Positions 1 through 7,461 of a stretch of DNA of 7,461 nucleotides are shown here, piece by piece. A program made the translations under genes and the position numbers. The notes under the pieces were generated by a model. The model was not told the origin of the DNA. It saw nothing but the letters and a program-made list of their open reading frames with translations, and did no database searches. Numbering within the stretch: the first letter of the stretch is position 1; the number at the start of each line of letters is the position of its first letter. This stretch comes from Aquamicrobium sp. (lineage in GTDB: Bacteria; Pseudomonadota; Alphaproteobacteria; Rhizobiales; Rhizobiaceae): the NCBI GenBank assembly GCA_014860725.1, contig JACZJD010000131.1:1-7461 (forward strand). Direction: 5' to 3'.

Positions 1-1184
1 CGCCTGTCCTGCATGACGCGCCGGATGGCGCGCCACGGGCCGGCGACGAGCAGCGTGTCGCCGAGCTTGAGCTTCTCGTGGGCGAGGGCGCCGCGATGCG
101 CCTCGCGCCCGCGCTTCAGGCCGACGATGGCGAGGTCGGTCTCGGAGCGGAACCGCGCCTCGACCGGCGACATGCCGATCAGGCGCGAGGTGGCCGGAAT
201 CATCAGCTCGGCCATGCCGATGTCCTGCGCGCGGTCCGAGAAATAGGTTCCCGAGAGCGGCAGGCGCGCCAGCGCGTAGCGCGCGACGATGGCGTCGATG
301 TTGCCTTCGCGCTCGACCAGGTCGATCAGGAGCACGTCGCCGGCTTTGAGGCGGGTCGCAGCGGTCGGCTGCAAGAGCTGGCTCGCGAAGCGGCTCGCGC
401 GCTCGATGCCGATGACGTGGACGCCGGACGAGGCGCGGAGGTCGAGCTCGGCCAGCGTCCTGCCGCAGAAGGGCGAGCCCACCGTCACCCGCAGGCGGTG
501 CTCGTGCGCGGCGAGGCCGTATTCCTCGACCCATTCGGCGAGCTTCGGCTTTCCCGGCCCGGCCGCTGCGGCGGCCTCGGTCGGCAGCCAGCGCCGCGCG
601 ACCAGCATGTAGGCGACGCCGAGCGCCAGCACGCAGAGGCCGAAGGGCGTGAAGCTGAAGAAGTGGAAGCCTTCGAGCCCGCGCCGGGTCATCTCGCCGT
701 TGACGATGAGGTTGGGCGCGGTGGCGATCAGCGTCATCATGCCGCTCGTCAGCGCCGCGACGCTCAGCGGCATCATCAGCCGGCCGGGCGCGATGCGGGC
801 GTTGCGCGCGATCCGGAGCACGACGGGAATGAAGATGGCGACGACGCCGGTCGAGCTCATGAACGAGCCGATGCCCGTGACCACGACCATCAGCAGCGCG
901 ACGAGCCGTGCCTCGCTGTGGCCGGCATGGGCGGCGAGCCAGTCGCCGAAGGCGCGCGCCACCCCGGTGCGCACCAGCCCCTCGCCGATGACGAACAGCG
1001 CCGCGATCAGCACGATGTTGGGATCGGCGAAGCCGCGCAGCGCCTCGTCCACGGCGATGATGCCGGTCAGGGGCAGGGCGGTCATCATCAGCAGCGCCAC
1101 CGCGTCCATGCGCGGCCGGTTGACGGCGAACATGACGACGGCGGCGCACAGCAGGCCGAGGACGATGGCGAGATCGGCGGTCAT
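1..1184 (-). CDS. SLC13/DASS-family permease with TrkA-C (RCK_C) domains, C-terminus cut off by the window edge
   Basis: Probable inner-membrane anion or dicarboxylate/sulfate-type transporter of the SLC13 (DASS) superfamily; the substrate cannot be told from sequence. 394 residues are visible. Hydrophobic helices fill residues 5-200. A family-type loop FMSSTGVVAIF (108-118) resembles the SNT signature with Ser in place of Asn, and a second conserved stretch, LIATAPNLIVNG (152-163), follows. Residues about 216-290 and 325-394 look like two soluble RCK_C domains, each ending in a characteristic strand (AGDVLLIDL, LGDTLLVAG). Proteins of this layout are usually near 600 residues, so about 200 residues, the second membrane half, lie off the left edge. 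Two in-frame ATGs exist, at 1184 and 1202. I chose 1184 because GGGA precedes it closely and MTADLAIVLG begins directly with helix 1; the 1202 start has no visible ribosome site. It lies 93 bp downstream of phaC on the same strand and may be co-transcribed. Family assignment is firm; function is not. Confidence 0.88.
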   Translation of the reverse strand, partial: MTADLAIVLGLLCAAVVMFAVNRPRMDAVALLMMTALPLTGIIAVDEALRGFADPNIVLIAALFVIGEGLVRTGVARAFGDWLAAHAGHSEARLVALLMVVVTGIGSFMSSTGVVAIFIPVVLRIARNARIAPGRLMMPLSVAALTSGMMTLIATAPNLIVNGEMTRRGLEGFHFFSFTPFGLCVLALGVAYMLVARRWLPTEAAAAAGPGKPKLAEWVEEYGLAAHEHRLRVTVGSPFCGRTLAELDLRASSGVHVIGIERASRFASQLLQPTAATRLKAGDVLLIDLVEREGNIDAIVARYALARLPLSGTYFSDRAQDIGMAELMIPATSRLIGMSPVEARFRSETDLAIVGLKRGREAHRGALAHEKLKLGDTLLVAGPWRAIRRVMQDR

Positions 1185-1228
1185 CGTTCCCGAATAGGGC
1201 ATGCGCGCGGCAAATGGAATCGGCTTCG

Positions 1229-1245
1229 GCCGCTCTTGAAGCGGC
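1229..1245 (-). terminator. Short hairpin between phaC and the permease gene
   Basis: GCCGCT (1229-1234) and AGCGGC (1240-1245) form a perfect 6-bp stem with a 5-base loop. It sits about 32 bases after the phaC stop and 45 bases before the permease start. No T-run follows on the minus strand, so it is at best an attenuator or a processing/stability structure rather than a full intrinsic terminator. A hairpin this short can arise by chance in GC-rich DNA. Confidence 0.25.
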
Positions 1246-1277
1246 TGAGGCCTGCGGCCCGTGCGCGAAATCGCGGC

Positions 1278-3119
1278 CTAGCGCTGGTGAATATAGGTGC
1301 CCGGCGCGTCGTCGAGGAGCGGCAGGCCCTTGTCGGGCGCGCCCATGGCGGGCGGCGCGACGCGCTCGGGCGACGACTTTGCGGCGAGCCATTCCTGCCA
1401 GGCCGGCCACCACGAGCCCTCGCGCAGCTCGGCGCGCTCGGCCCAGCCGTCGGCGTCGACGCAGGGCTCGGCATGGGGCTTTTCGGCAATGCGGTAGTGG
1501 CGTCCCTTGCGGCCGATCTCGCTGACGATGCCGGCATTGTGGCCGCCGCTCGTCAGCGCGAAGGTGACGTCGGTGTGGCTCAGATAGTGGATCTTGTAGA
1601 CCGAGCGCCATGGCGCGACGTGGTCGCGCTCGGTGCCGACGGCGAAGATCGGCGCGCGGATGTTCTGGATGGCGACCGGAAACTCGTCCACCATGTAGCG
1701 GCCGGCCGCAAGGTCGTTGTCGAGGAACAGCGAGCGCAGATATTGCGAGTGCATGCGGTAGGGCATGCGGGTGGCGTCGGCGTTCCACGCCATCAGGTCG
1801 TTCATCGTCGACGGCTCGCCCATCAGGTACTGGCGCAGCATGCGCGACCAGATCAGGTCCTGCGAGCGCAGGAGCTGGAACGCGCCGGCCATCTGGTGGG
1901 TGTCGAGGAAGCCGCGATGCCACATCGCGTCCTCGAGATAGTCGACCTGGCTGTGGTCGATGAAGAGGCCCAACTCGCCCGGCTCGCTGAAATCGGTCTG
2001 CGCAGCGAGCAGCGTCATCGAGGCGAGCCTGTCGTCGCCGGAATGGGCCATCGCAGCGGCCGCGATGGAAAGCAGCGTGCCGCCGAGGCAGTAGCCGGTG
2101 GCGTGGACCTTGCGGTCGGGGACGATGGCGGCGATGGCGTCGAGCGCCGCCGCGACGCCGAGCCGCCGGTAGTCGTCGAGCGTGAGGTCGCGGTCGGCGG
2201 CGGTGACGTTGCGCCACGAGATGCAGAAGACGGTGTGCCCCTGCTCGACAAGGTAGCGGACGAGCGAGTTATGGGGCGACAGGTCGAGGATGTAGTATTT
2301 CATGATCCAGGCCGGCACGATCAGGATCGGCTCGGCATGCACGGTCTGCGTCGTCGGCGCGTACTGGATCAGCTCGATCAGATGGTTGCGGTAGACGACC
2401 TTGCCGGGCGTGACCGCCACTTCCTTGCCCGGGCGGAAATTCTCGGTGCCGGCCGGCGGCTCGCCGGTGGTCTGCCGCCACAGATCGTCGACGAACTGGC
2501 GGTAGCCCTCGATGAAGTTGGCGCCGCCGGTCGCCACCGCGCGCTCGATCACCTCGGGGTTGGTGAGCGGCGAGTTGGAGGGCGAGAGGACGTCGAGCAG
2601 CTGCTTCGCGGCGAAGGAGACGACGTTCTCGTGATGCGGCGTCACGCCGGGCACCTCGCGGGTGGCGTTGTGCCACCATTGCTGCGTCAGCAGGAACGAC
2701 TGATACCACAGCGAGAAGGGGAGCTTCCGCCACGCCTCGTTCTCGAAGCGGCGGTCGCCGGGCAGCGGCTCGATGCAGCAGCCGGGGTCCTCGTCCTGCG
2801 CGCATCGGAGCGCATGCATGGCAAGCCGCGACGTCTTGCGCACCGCCTTGGCCGAGAGCTCGGCGCGCTTGCCGGGCGACTGCGCGAGATGGATCGCCCA
2901 GTCGGCCCAGGCGAGCCAGAGGGCCGCGGGCGAAAGCCCGGCCGTCATCTGCGCCGAAATCGCCCCCAGGCTGCGGTCCATGGCGCGGAAGGCTTCCTCG
3001 CTCAGCGGCTCCGGCAGGGGCGGCACGGGGAACGCACCGGGCGCCGGCGTCGCGGTCGCGGGCTCCACCAGACGCAGATTTTCCCCACGGCGCGGGGTTT
3101 TGCGGGGGGCGTTGCTCAT
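1278..3119 (-). CDS. phaC: Poly(3-hydroxyalkanoate) synthase, class I-like
   Basis: Polymerises (R)-3-hydroxyacyl-CoA, typically 3-hydroxybutyryl-CoA, into PHA/PHB on the surface of storage granules, releasing CoA. The protein is 613 residues, near the class I length (about 590). A proline-rich tail (about 1-40) precedes the PhaC N-terminal domain (about 45-250), then an alpha/beta-hydrolase catalytic domain. The lipase-like box GYCLGG (342-347) places the nucleophile at Cys344. GTERDHVAPW (495-504) supplies Asp499, and SGGHNAG (524-530) supplies His527, completing the Cys-Asp-His triad. SWRNV (301-305) corresponds to the SWRNP segment of class I enzymes with Val for Pro. The late GSWWPAWQEWL segment (568-578) is also typical. 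The ATG at 3119 has GGAG six bases upstream. It is divergent from the ATPase gene and is the first gene of a possible phaC-permease unit. No phaA/phaB lies in the window, so it could be an additional synthase paralogue away from the main pha locus; this is inference. Confidence 0.95.
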   Translation of the reverse strand: MSNAPRKTPRRGENLRLVEPATATPAPGAFPVPPLPEPLSEEAFRAMDRSLGAISAQMTAGLSPAALWLAWADWAIHLAQSPGKRAELSAKAVRKTSRLAMHALRCAQDEDPGCCIEPLPGDRRFENEAWRKLPFSLWYQSFLLTQQWWHNATREVPGVTPHHENVVSFAAKQLLDVLSPSNSPLTNPEVIERAVATGGANFIEGYRQFVDDLWRQTTGEPPAGTENFRPGKEVAVTPGKVVYRNHLIELIQYAPTTQTVHAEPILIVPAWIMKYYILDLSPHNSLVRYLVEQGHTVFCISWRNVTAADRDLTLDDYRRLGVAAALDAIAAIVPDRKVHATGYCLGGTLLSIAAAAMAHSGDDRLASMTLLAAQTDFSEPGELGLFIDHSQVDYLEDAMWHRGFLDTHQMAGAFQLLRSQDLIWSRMLRQYLMGEPSTMNDLMAWNADATRMPYRMHSQYLRSLFLDNDLAAGRYMVDEFPVAIQNIRAPIFAVGTERDHVAPWRSVYKIHYLSHTDVTFALTSGGHNAGIVSEIGRKGRHYRIAEKPHAEPCVDADGWAERAELREGSWWPAWQEWLAAKSSPERVAPPAMGAPDKGLPLLDDAPGTYIHQR

Positions 3120-3125
3120 GCCATG

Positions 3126-3129
3126 CTCC
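3126..3129 (-). promoter_or_regulatory. Ribosome binding site of phaC
   Basis: On the minus strand GGAG lies six bases before the ATG at 3119. This supports that start. An overlapping out-of-frame ATG (minus strand, 3124-3122) opens only a two-codon frame, ATG GCA TGA. Confidence 0.6.
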
Positions 3130-3162
3130 GTGGGGCTGGACTTCGGGTGGGCCGTCCGCCGC

Positions 3163-3192
3163 TATATGGGGATCGGGCGGCACCGGGGTCAA
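3163..3192 (-). promoter_or_regulatory. Candidate sigma70-type promoter of phaC
   Basis: Reading the minus strand, TTGACC (3192-3187) could be a -35 element and CATATA (3168-3163) a -10 element, with an 18-base spacer. Transcription would begin near 3156, leaving a leader of about 36 bases. The -35 match is good, the -10 only fair. A second TTGAC copy starts 14 bases upstream at 3206, and a 12-bp palindrome lies between the two. Confidence 0.4.
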
Positions 3193-3203
3193 CGCAGCTG
3201 CGT
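3192..3203. repeat. Perfect 12-bp palindrome in the phaC/ATPase divergent gap
   Basis: ACGCAGCTGCGT is a perfect palindrome, flanked on both sides by the direct repeat GTCAA (3188-3192 and 3202-3206). It abuts the candidate phaC -35 element, so a bound protein could affect both divergent genes. It does not match the FNR/FixK box. The operator role is inference from position and symmetry only. Confidence 0.35.
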
Positions 3204-3280
3204 CAAGCGGGCGCAGCCGCGACTATACCCGAATGGGGATGAAGGGCACAGCTTTATGGGGCAACATCGCGACCGAATCG

Positions 3281-3286
3281 AAGGAG
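3281..3286 (+). promoter_or_regulatory. Ribosome binding site of the P-type ATPase
   Basis: AAGGAG is a strong Shine-Dalgarno sequence 11 bases before the ATG at 3298. It selects this start over in-frame upstream ATGs such as the one at 3256, which would put the Shine-Dalgarno inside the coding region. Confidence 0.65.
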
Positions 3287-3297
3287 AAAGCTGCCGC

Positions 3298-6042
<2,745 letters not shown>

Positions 6043-6059
6043 TCGGTCGGAAAGAAGGC

Positions 6060-6096
6060 GGGCGCCCCACCGTTTGCGGCAAACGATGAGGCGCCC
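6060..6096. terminator. Nested hairpin in the convergent gap
   Basis: GGGCGCC (6060-6066) pairs with GGCGCCC (6090-6096). Inside it, CGTTTG (6071-6076) pairs with CAAACG (6080-6085) around a 3-base loop. The two perfect stems are separated by a symmetric 4+4-base internal loop. It begins 18 bases after the ATPase stop, where a terminator is expected. No T-run follows on either strand, so termination strength is uncertain; it may act in both directions or stabilise the mRNA 3' ends. Confidence 0.55.
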
Positions 6097-6102
6097 TCGA
6101 GT

Positions 6103-6129
6103 GAGCGGGAGGTGCCCCCCATCCCGCTC
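6103..6129. terminator. Second hairpin in the convergent gap
   Basis: GAGCGGGA (6103-6110) and TCCCGCTC (6122-6129) form a perfect 8-bp stem with an 11-base loop. It lies 24 bases after the regulator stop in the minus direction and after the first hairpin in the plus direction. It lacks a clear T-run. With the first hairpin it probably insulates the ATPase and regulator transcripts from each other. Confidence 0.5.
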
Positions 6130-6152
6130 GTCTCGTACCCCTTCCGGAGACG

Positions 6153-6827
6153 CTACGTCAGGCTGCGGATGCGCAGCCGGCGCGTCGTCTCCAATTCGAT
6201 CATGCCCGTCTCGTCGAACTGGGTGAGCGTGCGCGAGACGGTCTCTATGGTCAGGCCGAGATAGTCGGCGATGTCCTGCCGCGACATCGGTATGTCGACC
6301 AGATCGCCACGGGCATGCGCGGCGGCGAGCCCGCGCAGGAAGGCGACGATGCGCTCGGGCGCGGTGCTCTTGCCCAAGAGGACGACATGCTCGCGCGTGC
6401 GGCGAAGCTCGTCGACGGCGAGGTCGAGCAGCGCCATCGCGAGCTCGACGTCTTCCTGCGCCGCCGCGACGAGGCTTTCGCGCTTGACCGCGACGAGCCG
6501 GCACGGCTCCGCGGCCTCGGCGGAAAGCCCGTGAAAGGCCGTCGAGGTGAAGCCGAAGACGTCGCCGGGGAAGTGGAACGAGGCGATCTGCCGGCGGCCG
6601 TCGCGCAGGAAGCGGCAGGCGCGCACGAGGCCCGACTTGATGCGGTAGTAATATTGCGCCGGCTCCAGCTCGCCGAATATCTGGCAGTTGCGCTCGGCGG
6701 TGACGACGGTGCCGAGGCGCGAGATCGCCCTGGCGAGAGGCCCCGCCTCGTGCGGGGAAGAGAACGAAAGCACCGGAACGGTACGCGCCTGTACGCAAAC
6801 GCCTTGTCGATTGGCTGTGGAGAGCAT
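6153..6827 (-). CDS. Crp/Fnr-family transcriptional regulator, FixK-like
   Basis: A 224-residue DNA-binding regulator: an N-terminal cyclic-nucleotide-binding-like beta-roll (about 30-120, with the FPGDVFGF turn at 86-93), a dimerisation helix (about 125-160) and a C-terminal winged helix-turn-helix (about 158-224). The recognition helix reads IETVSRTL with Glu195, Ser198 and Arg199, the E-xx-SR pattern that reads TTGAT half-sites in FNR and FixK. Only four cysteines are present (11, 48, 71, 109) and they are scattered, so an FNR-type 4Fe-4S sensor looks absent. That is FixK-like: activity would be set mainly by expression or another input. Residues expected for cAMP binding were not confirmed. 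The ATG at 6827 has AGGGAG six bases upstream; a TTG two codons earlier abuts that site and is unlikely to be the start. It diverges from a DUF4118 sensor-like gene and converges on the ATPase. FnrN/FixK subtype naming is uncertain, so no symbol is given. Confidence 0.88.
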   Translation of the reverse strand: MLSTANRQGVCVQARTVPVLSFSSPHEAGPLARAISRLGTVVTAERNCQIFGELEPAQYYYRIKSGLVRACRFLRDGRRQIASFHFPGDVFGFTSTAFHGLSAEAAEPCRLVAVKRESLVAAAQEDVELAMALLDLAVDELRRTREHVVLLGKSTAPERIVAFLRGLAAAHARGDLVDIPMSRQDIADYLGLTIETVSRTLTQFDETGMIELETTRRLRIRSLT

Positions 6828-6833
6828 GCACAA

Positions 6834-6839
6834 CTCCCT
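6834..6839 (-). promoter_or_regulatory. Ribosome binding site of the Crp/Fnr-family gene
   Basis: On the minus strand AGGGAG stands six bases before the ATG at 6827. It decides the start in favour of this ATG over the TTG at 6833, which directly abuts the site. Confidence 0.65.
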
Positions 6840-6856
6840 GCTGTCGGCGTTACAGC

Positions 6857-6862
6857 ATTAAG
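6857..6862 (-). promoter_or_regulatory. Possible -10 element of the Crp/Fnr-family gene
   Basis: CTTAAT on the minus strand (6862-6857) is the best AT-rich -10 candidate in the leader. At the expected -35 spacing the sequence is GAATTT (6886-6881), a poor match, which would suit an activator-dependent promoter. The inverted repeat at 6898-6915 would be centred roughly 56 bases upstream of the start point. Weak evidence. Confidence 0.2.
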
Positions 6863-6897
6863 TTCGCCCGGCGGCGGATGAAATTCCGGTATTGCCC

Positions 6898-6917
6898 CTA
6901 AGGACTATCCCTTAGTC
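6898..6917. promoter_or_regulatory. Overlapping inverted repeats upstream of the regulator gene, candidate operator
   Basis: CTAAGG-ACTATC-CCTTAG (6898-6915) is a perfect 6-6-6 inverted repeat. A second one overlaps it: GACTA (6903-6907) with TAGTC (6913-6917) around TCCCT. It lies about 71 bases upstream of the regulator start and stands out as AT-richer than its surroundings. The size and symmetry suit a dimeric regulator. It does not fit the FNR/FixK consensus, so a different factor, for instance a LuxR/FixJ-type response regulator, is possible; that is speculation. Confidence 0.45.
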
Positions 6918-6967
6918 AGTCGCGGCGGTGCGAATGCCGAACGTCCATTGGCGTGCACGCCGTGGCG

Positions 6968-7009
6968 GAAGCCGGCGGATTTGTGCCTCCGGCAATCCGG
7001 CGCGGCTTC
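6968..7009. repeat. 42-bp imperfect dyad in the regulator/sensor divergent gap
   Basis: GAAGCCG (6968-6974) pairs with CGGCTTC (7003-7009), and CGGATT (6976-6981) pairs with AATCCG (6994-6999). The two stems are separated by a small internal loop (1 and 3 bases) and closed by a 12-base loop. This gives 13 base pairs, longer than chance palindromes elsewhere in the gap. It lies upstream of the proposed sensor-gene promoter, so it is not in that leader. On the minus strand it lies beyond the likely regulator promoter. Role unknown. Confidence 0.4.
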
Positions 7010-7041
7010 ATTTCCGCTGTTCTTGCCCGCCGTTGCCGGAA

Positions 7042-7059
7042 GTGTGCGAAAACGTACAC
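7042..7059. promoter_or_regulatory. Near-perfect 18-bp dyad just upstream of the sensor-gene promoter
   Basis: GTGTGCG-AAAA-CGTACAC is a 7-4-7 dyad with a single mismatched pair (G/T). It ends six bases before the proposed -35 element, centred about 50 bases upstream of the expected start point, where activators commonly bind. No known regulator consensus was recognised. Confidence 0.35.
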
Positions 7060-7065
7060 AAACGA

Positions 7066-7093
7066 TTGGCTATCGGTCGAAAGTCCGTATGAT
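7066..7093 (+). promoter_or_regulatory. Sigma70-like promoter of the DUF4118 sensor gene
   Basis: TTGGCT (7066-7071, four of six consensus bases) and TATGAT (7088-7093, five of six) are separated by 16 bases. Transcription would begin near 7100, giving a leader of about 73 bases. This is the best sigma70-type match I found in the intergenic regions. Confidence 0.5.
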
Positions 7094-7123
7094 CTGCGGC
7101 TTCGCGATGGCCGGATGCTGCGG

Positions 7124-7135
7124 CCGGCGCGCCGG
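7124..7135. repeat. 12-bp GC palindrome in the sensor-gene leader
   Basis: CCGGCGCGCCGG is a perfect palindrome about 30 bases before the ribosome site at 7165-7170. In RNA it could form at most a short hairpin. In DNA this GC-rich it may be coincidental. Confidence 0.2.
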
Positions 7136-7164
7136 GGGGCGCGGTGCGCGACGAAGAAGCCATC

Positions 7165-7170
7165 GAGGGG
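7165..7170 (+). promoter_or_regulatory. Ribosome binding site of the DUF4118 sensor gene
   Basis: GAGGGG lies only two bases before the ATG at 7173, closer than usual. An in-frame ATG at 7203 also has GGGA two bases upstream, so the start is not fully settled. Confidence 0.4.
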
Positions 7171-7172
7171 GC

Positions 7173-7461
7173 ATGTCGAAACCGGTATCCGGAACAGGGA
7201 CGATGACGCTCGCCGACCCGGGCGGCCGCTGGCCGGCCCGGTGGCCGGGCGCGGGCGCCTACGGGCTGGCGCTCGTTCTGGTGATCGCCAGCCTCGGCCT
7301 GTGCCGGACCTTCTTTCCGGCGATGGGCGACGAGGCGCCGTTCCTGTTCCTGGTGCCGCCGGTGCTGGTCGCCTCGGTGTTCGGCGGGTTCGGCGCCGGC
7401 CTGTTCGCCACCGCGGCCGGCCTTGCCGGTCACATATGGCTGATGCACGGGTGGGACGCCC
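7173..7461 (+). CDS. Membrane protein with DUF4118-like N-terminus, probable sensor histidine kinase, 3' end cut by the window edge
   Basis: Only the first 96 residues are visible. A short basic/proline-containing lead (1-28) is followed by hydrophobic segments at about 29-48, 56-70 and 73-92, with PFLFLVPPVLVASVFGGFGA (56-75) in the middle. This closely resembles the DUF4118 membrane module found at the N-terminus of KdpD and of many PAS-domain sensor histidine kinases in alphaproteobacteria. Such proteins usually continue into PAS and HisKA/HATPase or HWE kinase domains, which would lie past the right edge and are not seen here. It diverges from the Crp/Fnr-family gene, sharing a 345-bp gap, which recalls FixL-FixK-type sensory loci. 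It could instead be another DUF4118 protein, such as a cyclase or a standalone membrane protein. A start at 7203 would shorten it by ten residues. Confidence 0.7.
   Translation, partial: MSKPVSGTGTMTLADPGGRWPARWPGAGAYGLALVLVIASLGLCRTFFPAMGDEAPFLFLVPPVLVASVFGGFGAGLFATAAGLAGHIWLMHGWDA

Noticed and set aside
78..3242. A 1054-codon open frame on the plus strand opposite the permease and phaC
   Set aside because: Its composition is dominated by Arg, Gly, Asp, Ala and His with no recognisable domain, and it runs antisense to two well-identified proteins. Such frames are common in GC-rich DNA.
6849..6864. GTTACA as half of a K-box (GTTACA-N4-GTTACA) of the FxkR type
   Set aside because: Only one hexamer is present; the second position reads TAAGTT.
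6981..6995. TTG...CAA resembling an FNR/FixK box
   Set aside because: The gap between TTG and CAA is nine bases rather than eight and the inner AT positions do not match. It also lies inside the 42-bp dyad.
7066..7082. TTGGCTATCGGTCGAA as a degenerate FNR/FixK site
   Set aside because: Half-sites deviate at several key positions, and TTGGCT is better explained as a -35 element.
7008..7448. A 146-codon minus-strand frame at the right end
   Set aside because: It lies antisense to the DUF4118 membrane segment, is rich in Arg/Gln/Glu/His without a recognisable family, and has no convincing ribosome site.

Overview
This is a very GC-rich window with dense, typically alphaproteobacterial coding and strong third-position GC bias. 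The gene content points to a rhizobial or Hyphomicrobiales-type genome: a class I-like PHA synthase, a FixK/FNR-type regulator, a P-type cation ATPase and a DUF4118 sensor-kinase N-terminus. The assignment is inferred from protein character only. No rRNA, tRNA, CRISPR array, insertion sequence or prophage gene was seen.

Layout. Positions 1-1184 (minus) hold the N-terminal two thirds of an SLC13-type permease with inserted TrkA-C (RCK_C) domains; its C-terminus lies beyond the left edge. Positions 1278-3119 (minus) encode a complete PHA synthase (phaC), upstream of and co-directional with the permease. A 178-bp divergent gap (3120-3297) holds a candidate phaC promoter and a perfect 12-bp palindrome. 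Positions 3298-6042 (plus) encode a complete 914-aa P-type ATPase. A 110-bp convergent gap contains two clean hairpins. Positions 6153-6827 (minus) encode a 224-aa Crp/Fnr-family regulator. A 345-bp divergent gap (6828-7172) is rich in dyads and carries a good sigma70-like promoter. From 7173 to the right edge runs the start of a membrane protein with a DUF4118-like N-terminus, probably a sensor histidine kinase.

How the genes may work together. In rhizobia, FixL-like kinases, FixK/FNR regulators, P-type ATPases and PHA synthases recur in low-oxygen regulons. The arrangement here fits a small redox or micro-oxic response locus: a sensor and a regulator diverging from a shared control region, next to an ion pump and a carbon-storage enzyme. 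This is inference. No convincing FNR/FixK box (TTGAT-N4-ATCAA) was found in the three intergenic regions. I see no clearly undescribed system. The points most worth a second look are the altered cation site of the ATPase, the overlapping inverted repeats upstream of the regulator, and the unexplained 42-bp dyad in the same gap.
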